Assembly (NCBI GenBank): GCA_947579605.1
Contig: OX388314.1
Span: 22,826,000 to 22,889,999 of the forward strand
Length of the DNA: 64,000 nt
Direction: 5' to 3'
DNA from: Athripsodes cinereus
Taxonomy: Eukaryota > Arthropoda > Insecta > Trichoptera > Leptoceridae
The notes beneath the pieces are model-generated. The model was not told where the DNA came from. It saw only the letters and a list, made by a program, of their open reading frames with translations, and did no database searches. The translations under genes and the position numbers were made by a program. This document shows positions 58,276-64,000 of this stretch, in pieces (position 1 is the stretch's first letter; each line of letters begins with the position of its first letter).

Positions 58276-61200
58276 GCAGCGATGAGGCTTGCCACCCATC
58301 ATGCCGCGTCAAAGTGGGTGAAGGGCACAAAGAGGAGAGCGGAATATAGAGTGGGAGTTTTGAATGTGAGAGGAGGGATGGTGAGAAAGACGGACGAAAT
58401 TTTAGAGATGATGAATGATAAGTATTTGGATGTTTTATGTGTATGCGAAACGAAAAGGAAAGGATGTGGTATTAAAGAAAGTGATGGAAGGATCGAGTTG
58501 TGGTCTGGTGTCCCAGATACACAACACGCGTGTCAAGGTGTGGGTGCTTTTTTATCGAAAAGAATGAGTGAATGTATGAAAGGGTATGAATGTGTAAGCC
58601 CCAGGCTAATCTGGATCCGTTTCAAAGTGGGGATGACTAGGATCTTACTCATAGTTGGGTATGGTCCTGGGAACGATGCCATAGAGACGGAAAAGGAAGA
58701 GTTCTGGAATTGCGTGAGAAAGATTGCAGAAGATAAAAAAGATAATGAAAGATTGATCTTGGCAGGTGATTTGAATGGTTGGGTGGGTGTTAGAAGGAAT
58801 GAACTTGAAAATGTTTTGGGAATGAATGGAGACAGTAGAGTGAACGATAATGGTAAGAGAATAATTGAAATGTGTTTGGAGATGGATCTCTTTGTGGCGA
58901 ATACCTTTTTCCCCCACAAGGAGATCCACATGTATACCTGGGAGAGAGGGAATGAAAGATCGATGATTGACCTCGTGTGTGTGGACTCTCGTCTCAGGAA
59001 GGCGACCACGGACACTAGAGTGTATCGAGGCGCTGAGCTGGAGACGGACCATTTTCTTGTCGTCTCAAGAATAAATCTATTCTCCGGTTGGCGTTCAAGA
59101 ACACAAAAGTCCACGCCATCTAAGAGATTGAGAGTCGAAAAACTGAAAGATGAGAGTGTAAAGAATGAATATGTAAAAACTGTGAATGAGAAGCTTAGCG
59201 CGAACGGAAAGAATGATCTAACGATGAATGAAAGGTGGGATGTCTTAAAAAGTGTGCTTGTAGGGAGTGCAAAAGAAGCATGTGGTGAAGCTAAAGTAGG
59301 ACGTAAAAAAGGCGATGCATGGTGGGATAATGATGTGAAAGAAGCTGTAGACAAGAAGAAGAATGCTTGGAAAGACTTACTGAGTGTGAATCAGTGTGAC
59401 ACATTTGAAAAAGAACGAAAGAAAGAAGTATACAAGATATGCAAGAAGAAAGTGCGTGAAGTTGTGAAAATGAAGAAAAAAATGCTTGAAGATGAAGAAT
59501 GTAAGAAATTGTCTACGTATGCGAGTGAAAATATGAAGATTTTTTGGAATGAAGTGAAACGAAAGAGGACGGGTACAAGTGTGAACAGTATGAAAGGGAT
59601 AAAAGATAAGGATGGATGTGTGTTAGTGAATGATGAATGTGTGTTACGGAGATGGAAGGAGTATTTCGAAGATCTGTTTGAATGTGATGGTACAAATGAG
59701 AATGAGTATGACGACATTGAAAGCAGTGTGAATGAAAACAATATGATAGACATGAATGAGATTATGAATGCATTAAAAAAGGCGAAGTGCGGTAAAGCTG
59801 TAGGGTATGATTGTGTTGCCGTTGAGCTCATCAAGTCTGGTGGACCGGGGGCTCTCGCGTGGTGCTTGGAGCTTTTCAACGAATGTTGGAGAGAAGGCGT
59901 CACACCAGAGGATTGGAGGAGGGCTATCATCTGCCCCCTGTACAAAGGGAAAGGCTCTAGACTTGAATGCGGGAGTTATCGGGCTATTAGCTTGCTGAGC
60001 TCAATAGGGAAATTGTATGGTAGAATTTTGATTGAGAGAGTACGAAAGATAACTGAGTGTAAGATATGGGATGCGCAAGGAGCTTTTTTGAATGGCAGAG
60101 GGTGCACCGATCAGATCTTCTCCCTGCGAATGGTTATAGAGAAGTTTCTGGGTAAACACCAGAGGCTTTTTTGTGCATTCGTGGATCTGGAGAAAGCATA
60201 TGATCGAGTGGACCGGGAAAGGTTGTGGCGCGTGTTGTCGGAGTATGGGGTGAGCAGCCGGTTGATCCGCGCAATATCTTCACTTTATGTGGGAAGCTCC
60301 GCATGCGTGAGGGTAAATAATACTCTCTCGGAGTGGTTTGTCCTCACCAAGGGAGTGAAGCAAGGTTGTGTCATGTCTCCGTGGCTGTTCAACTTATTCT
60401 TCGACTACTGTATGCGACCTGTGAAAGAGATGGATGTTGGTGTCGAGCTGAATGGGTTTCGGGTGAAAGCATTGATGTACGCAGATGATTTGGTGTTAAT
60501 GGCTGAGAGTGAAAGGGACTTACAAGAGATTGTTACGTGTGTGTATGATAGTTGCAATTTGAATGGTTTGAAAATGAATGTTATGAAGACGAAAGTTCTT
60601 GTTTTTGAAAGAGAGAATGAAAAAACGATTTGCGAGATTAAAGTTGGTGACGAATGTTTGGAGCAAGTAAGTGAGTATGTATATTTGGGAAGTATGTTTA
60701 CGAGGGATGGAAGATGCGATAGGGACATTGAAAGAAGGAAAGTGGCCGGTGCTAGAGTGAACGGTGCACTTCGACCCATTGTCAGCAATGGCAATGTGTC
60801 GAACATGGCTAAAATGCTGGTGCACAATACCATTCTGGTACCGTCACTTACGTATGCAAGCGAGACATGGACGTGGCTGAAGAAGGACGAAAGTGGAATA
60901 AATGCAGTGGAGATGCGATCGTTAAGAAGAATGGTTGGTAAAACGCTGCGTGATAGAGTGAAGAATGAGGATATTAGAAGAATGAGCGGATGCAAGAAGA
61001 GTGTTGTGGACAGAATGCGCGTGAATAAACTACGGTGGTTTGGACACGTTGAACGAATGAACGAAGTAAGAATGACAAAGAGGATATACTTGTCTGAAAG
61101 AAAAAGTGTGAGGAAGCGCGGACGTCCGAGAACCACGTGGCTTGATCACGTGGATCAAATTCTCAAGGACGGCCGCGTGTTGAGTAAGAGGAATCGACGT

Positions 61201-61324
61201 GCGTGTATGAGAAACTGTATGAATGTGGAGGAAGCGAAGGAAGTGTGTAAAGATAGATCTGTGTGGCGTTCCGTTCTCTCTGCCTACCCCACTTGGGATA
61301 CGGCGTGAGGGTATAGTATAGTAT
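58276..61324 (+). mobile_element. Complete RTE-type non-LTR retrotransposon
   Basis: An insertion of 3049 bp between two exact 13-bp target duplications. It begins GCAGCGATGAGGCTTGCC, so the reading frame opens six bases in, and ends 20 bases after the stop in GGTATAGTATAGTATAG. One uninterrupted frame fills almost all of it. The ORF layout (endonuclease then RT, no RNase H, single ORF) and the short-repeat 3' tail fit the RTE clade. About ten other copies or relics in the window match only its 3' part, as expected of 5'-truncated insertions. On sequence alone it looks capable of movement; this is not proof. A longer 5' UTR may exist in other copies. Confidence 0.93.
58282..61308 (+). CDS. 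RTE endonuclease/reverse transcriptase, 1008 aa
   Basis: A retrotransposon polyprotein that nicks target DNA and copies its RNA there. Residues about 22-260 are an APE-type endonuclease: LNVRGG (Asn28), CETKRK (Glu56), IVGYGPGND, LAGDLNGWVG, SMIDLVCVD and ETDHFLVVS supply the expected catalytic Asn, Glu, Asp and His residues. A basic, Lys-rich linker follows (about 280-430). Residues about 500-780 are the reverse transcriptase: PLYKGKGSRLECGSYRAISL, FVDLEKAYDRV (Asp635), VKQGCVMSPWLFN and LMYADDLVLMA (YADD at 733-736). The C-terminal part has the RWFGHVERM block (about 918) and RKRGRPRTTWLDHVDQIL, common in RTE elements. There is no RNase H domain. The length fits the family. The ATG at 58282 is the first in the element. 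No stop or frameshift was found. Confidence 0.95.
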   Translation: MRLATHHAASKWVKGTKRRAEYRVGVLNVRGGMVRKTDEILEMMNDKYLDVLCVCETKRKGCGIKESDGRIELWSGVPDTQHACQGVGAFLSKRMSECMKGYECVSPRLIWIRFKVGMTRILLIVGYGPGNDAIETEKEEFWNCVRKIAEDKKDNERLILAGDLNGWVGVRRNELENVLGMNGDSRVNDNGKRIIEMCLEMDLFVANTFFPHKEIHMYTWERGNERSMIDLVCVDSRLRKATTDTRVYRGAELETDHFLVVSRINLFSGWRSRTQKSTPSKRLRVEKLKDESVKNEYVKTVNEKLSANGKNDLTMNERWDVLKSVLVGSAKEACGEAKVGRKKGDAWWDNDVKEAVDKKKNAWKDLLSVNQCDTFEKERKKEVYKICKKKVREVVKMKKKMLEDEECKKLSTYASENMKIFWNEVKRKRTGTSVNSMKGIKDKDGCVLVNDECVLRRWKEYFEDLFECDGTNENEYDDIESSVNENNMIDMNEIMNALKKAKCGKAVGYDCVAVELIKSGGPGALAWCLELFNECWREGVTPEDWRRAIICPLYKGKGSRLECGSYRAISLLSSIGKLYGRILIERVRKITECKIWDAQGAFLNGRGCTDQIFSLRMVIEKFLGKHQRLFCAFVDLEKAYDRVDRERLWRVLSEYGVSSRLIRAISSLYVGSSACVRVNNTLSEWFVLTKGVKQGCVMSPWLFNLFFDYCMRPVKEMDVGVELNGFRVKALMYADDLVLMAESERDLQEIVTCVYDSCNLNGLKMNVMKTKVLVFERENEKTICEIKVGDECLEQVSEYVYLGSMFTRDGRCDRDIERRKVAGARVNGALRPIVSNGNVSNMAKMLVHNTILVPSLTYASETWTWLKKDESGINAVEMRSLRRMVGKTLRDRVKNEDIRRMSGCKKSVVDRMRVNKLRWFGHVERMNEVRMTKRIYLSERKSVRKRGRPRTTWLDHVDQILKDGRVLSKRNRRACMRNCMNVEEAKEVCKDRSVWRSVLSAYPTWDTA

Positions 61325-61337
61325 AGTATAGTATTTT
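61309..61337 (+). repeat. RTE (TATAG)n tail and right target duplication
   Basis: After the TGA, GGGTATAGTATAGTATAG leads into AGTATTTTAACTT (61325-61337). The tail's last AGTAT overlaps the start of the duplication, so the exact junction is ambiguous by a few bases. Confidence 0.88.
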
Positions 61338-62200
61338 AACTTTTATCTTCAATGTAGATTCAATCCACTCGATAGTTCATAAATCTCCAATCGAACTACG
61401 AACCACCTCAAATTCGATAAGTTTATTCAATTTTACTTTTAAATTATTTAACAATTCCAAATCAATATTGGTTGGTGATTTTTTTTTACTACCGGCAATC
61501 CACCCGTAACGAGTGATTTGTGCCTACCAAAAACTCAAATATAAAAACATGAACAAATACAGGAAAAGAAAAACATCTACACTTCCTTCTATTAACGGGA
61601 TACCTAGAGAGTACACATAACATAAACTCGCTCTATCGGGACCCCGTCTCAAGAAAGAAGTGCAGAAAAATAACAATATACAAAACTAAAACATTAAATT
61701 ACCTACAAAACTGGAATATAATATCATATTCGGATAGTCACAATTATATAAACAAATATATATTACATTTATATAACAGATACATCAAACTTAAGTACAC
61801 AATAGGTACATAGGTATAATGGTGTTATAATATCTTCCATTTTAAATCAAAATCATTGACCCCCTCTGAGGAATAAATTATGTAAGAATTAATAAACTAT
61901 AGTATAGACATTTAAATTAAAATCAATTGTAAAAATTAAATTAAAAATAAAAAAAGATTAAAAATAAAATACAATAATTAATAAATATTATAATAAAAGT
62001 ATAATAATGTTACCACTAAAGTTTGGTAAGTTTAGTATAAACCTTTCCAATACTTCCCCGCTCAACACGCATACATACGTACAGAAACACTGTTACACGC
62101 GCAATAATAATTTTTAAATTATGAATTATTGGTTGGTGATTTATTTGATTAAAAAAATTTACTTTAAATAGGTTCATTAAATGAGACACATTATTGGTAA
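61338..62200. other. AT-rich stretch, no gene seen
   Basis: Nothing recognised. Confidence 0.4.
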
Positions 62201-62204
62201 AGGT

Positions 62205-62425
62205 CCCGTGGAGCACTCGGTAAAGAGTGTCCTTGTAAAAGGCAGTTGTTCGAAAAAATTAAGGCATTTTAATCTTAAATTCAGCGACGAGGTTTGCCAC
62301 CCATCCTGAATGTCTTCATTTTATATTGGCACGGAGGAGACAGCTTGCATGTTTCTTACATGCAGCTGGTCTGCTGGCTACCCCACTTGTGGGATGTGCC
62401 GTGAGGGTAAAGTATAGTATTATTG
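62205..62425 (+). mobile_element. SINE S1, near full length
   Basis: CCCGTGGAGCACTCGGTAAA, GAGTGTCCTTGTAAAAGGC, TTCAGCGACGAGGTTTGCC, GCACGGAGGAGACAGCTTGC and GCTGGCTACCCCACTTGTGG are in order, then GTGAGGGTAAAGTATAG as in RTE. A small deletion removes part of the head. This is the best copy for comparing both shared blocks with RTE. Confidence 0.92.
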
Positions 62426-62514
62426 TAACAAAACACGTAGGTACTTTGAAGTCCTTAATATATTTTATTGAGAGAACAGCTTTCATACATGAAGCTAGCT
62501 ACCCCACTAACCAC

Positions 62515-62735
62515 AATAATTGAAACAAGTGTTTCTTTCTACTATAAATTATTGATCACGAGAGAAACATCTTTCGACTTATCAGGTCATTATCAATCTA
62601 TACTATCTAATACTAGATTGATAATGACCTGGTAAGTCGAAAGACGTCTCTCTCGTGATCAATAATTTTGTGTAGAAAGAAACACTTGTTTCAAATTATC
62701 TAATTATGGAATTATACTACGTGTGCACCGCCAAA
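62515..62735. mobile_element. Foldback element (family FB), best copy
   Basis: Arms of about 80 bp (62518-62597 and 62615-62700) start with TTGAAACAAGTGTTTCTTTC and continue through TCGTGATCAATAAT-type and TCGACTTATCAGGTCATTAT-type segments. The loop is only about 17 bp. The right side continues ATGGAATTATACTACGTGTGCACCG, the outer end. No coding. Confidence 0.82.
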
Positions 62736-62749
62736 ATCAATATAATATA

Positions 62750-63595
62750 TTTCACTTCAATATTAATACAGTATTTCAATACTTTAAAATAAAATTAATA
62801 AAATGAATATAAATTTAGTATCGTACTATACTATATAGAATTATTTGATTTGAATACCATAATAGAACTATTTGATTGGACCATTTTATAAACGTGATAA
62901 TTTGATTCTCTCAGTCTTGTTTCGACTGTGTTGTGAGTATAGGAATTTTGATTTGTTATTTGTGTATTTATTACATATGAGACTAACGCCATAGTTATAT
63001 TAATAAATAAATATTTTGTTTCGTGCTATTGACTCTTTCTTTGATTCAATCGGGTGTATTGCGGGAAAAATGTAAGATACGTTGAAGATATGTAGTAGTA
63101 TGTCATTGATAAACGACATGACCTTTTTCAATGGTAAAAAAAATAAAACACATGGAATAAAGGACACGGGATACCTAAATATATCTAGGACATATGATGT
63201 AATTTGTGTACTAAAATATGATCCCATAAAAAAAAGAAAATTATGGAAATTTTGCATGTCGCTACCGCTTTGCACGTAGATAAAAGAATGGAAAAAGGTC
63301 ACATACCTATTAGGTATAAAATTAGAAAATATTAGAATAGAACATTTTCTACAAATGCAACTTCTAAAGCCGAGCCTGATCCTTAATCCTTTCTTTATTT
63401 TCTTTTATTCTACCCTCTTTATACGTTTATATATACTAACTTAATTACATAACATTTCCTGTCTACTGCTGAACATAACCCTCTCCCATATTTATCTAGA
63501 AAGCTTTGTTATGAACATTTTGTAACCATGTGTACGAGTTGGTACCTACATATATGTAGGAAGTAATTAGTAAGTGTTTTTTTTATATACGACTA
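62750..63595. other. AT-rich stretch, no gene seen
   Basis: The 100-codon minus-strand frame is low complexity and overlaps a plus-strand frame. Nothing recognised. Confidence 0.4.
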
Positions 63596-63599
63596 TACA

Positions 63600-63760
63600 A
63601 TCCTTAAAGTGGGGTAGCCAGCAGATAAGAGGCGTGTTAAAAGCATGCAAACTGTTCTTTTTGTGCCAACAGAAAATAAAACATTCAGCATGGGTGTCAT
63701 ATTTCTTCGTTAAATTTATGATCTAACATGTCTCAAACGTATTTTTTATGAACATCCCGT
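63600..63760 (-). mobile_element. SINE S1 copy
   Basis: AAAGTGGGGTAGCCAGCAG, GCATGCAAACTGTTC, TGTGCCAACAGAAAAT and CATTCAGCATGGGTGTCA are in minus-strand order. Confidence 0.8.
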
Positions 63761-64000
63761 TAAAGAATTTTTTTTATAGATATGCACCTTCAATATTGCT
63801 ATATTTTTATATTTCATTTTTTTCAGTTGGAAGTAATCCAATTTATCTATTTATAACAACAAAATCGTAGTGCTTATGTTAATCTTGGGTCTATCTTATA
63901 TAAAAAAATATTTTGGTGTTAAACTGTTCTAAAACAAAATGAAAATAAGAAATTACAAAATTATTAAGATCAGTGAATAAAATTTATCACAATAAAATTT

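Noticed and set aside
58533..59354. A 273-codon minus-strand frame
   Set aside because: Antisense shadow of the RTE endonuclease and linker; Ser/Phe-rich composition follows from Lys/Glu-rich sense codons.
60405..61136. A 243-codon minus-strand frame, also seen antisense to the copies at 10042 and 37356
   Set aside because: It is the exact antisense of the RTE coding region and recurs wherever that region occurs. No domain, no independent start context.
1..64000. A long terminal repeat retrotransposon or an endogenous virus
   Set aside because: No gag-pol, integrase or envelope-like frame and no pair of long direct repeats was seen.

Overview
The window is eukaryotic, very AT-rich, and has no host protein-coding gene that I can recognise. 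Every long open reading frame belongs to a transposable element or is the antisense shadow of one. Family content (RTE-type and other non-LTR retrotransposons, tRNA-derived SINEs, an intron-bearing Tc1-like element, mariner, hAT and PIF/Harbinger-type MITEs) points to an arthropod. The recurring TAAGTACCTAGGTAC-type words and the RTE and SINE types suggest an insect, probably Lepidoptera (inference, moderate confidence). The window reads as an intergenic or large-intron region built from nested transposons.

Layout. 1-2834: AT-rich, with a (TAG)n run at the very start. 2835-6900: a truncated RTE copy carrying a nested tRNA-derived SINE, a 2.1 kb Harbinger-type element (3981-6096, TTA duplication) holding an L2/CR1-like LINE relic, and a hAT element (6300-6865) with an exact 8-bp duplication. 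7134-8891: a nearly whole Tc1-like transposon whose transposase contains a GT-AG intron. 9.1-12.3 kb: LINE 3' pieces, including a truncated RTE copy and a GAA-tailed LINE with a 10-bp duplication. 15-19.4 kb: a second hAT element, LINE and SINE relics and a foldback element. 22.4-31 kb: many copies of one SINE family, some split by MITEs. 32756-33676: an internally deleted mariner. 34.5-35.4 kb: a composite insertion inside an old LINE. 36345-36814: four 117-bp tandem units. 37017-38816: a 1.8 kb truncated RTE copy. 40-57 kb: SINEs, LINE tails, MITEs, an (AT)n run and a 40-bp tandem repeat. 58276-61324: a complete RTE element with a 1008-codon uninterrupted reading frame and a 13-bp target duplication. 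61.3-64 kb: SINE copies and the longest foldback.

How the pieces relate. The RTE element appears to be the local engine. About ten other copies or relics end in the same gene 3' end and TATAG tail. The commonest short repeat (about 16 dispersed copies) shares short blocks with both the RTE 5' end and its 3' end, so it is probably a non-autonomous partner moved by RTE machinery. The 117-bp tandem array appears to have grown from that partner's 3' end. Two truncated RTE copies carry a duplicated stretch of target DNA at the 5' junction, which suggests templated filler during integration.
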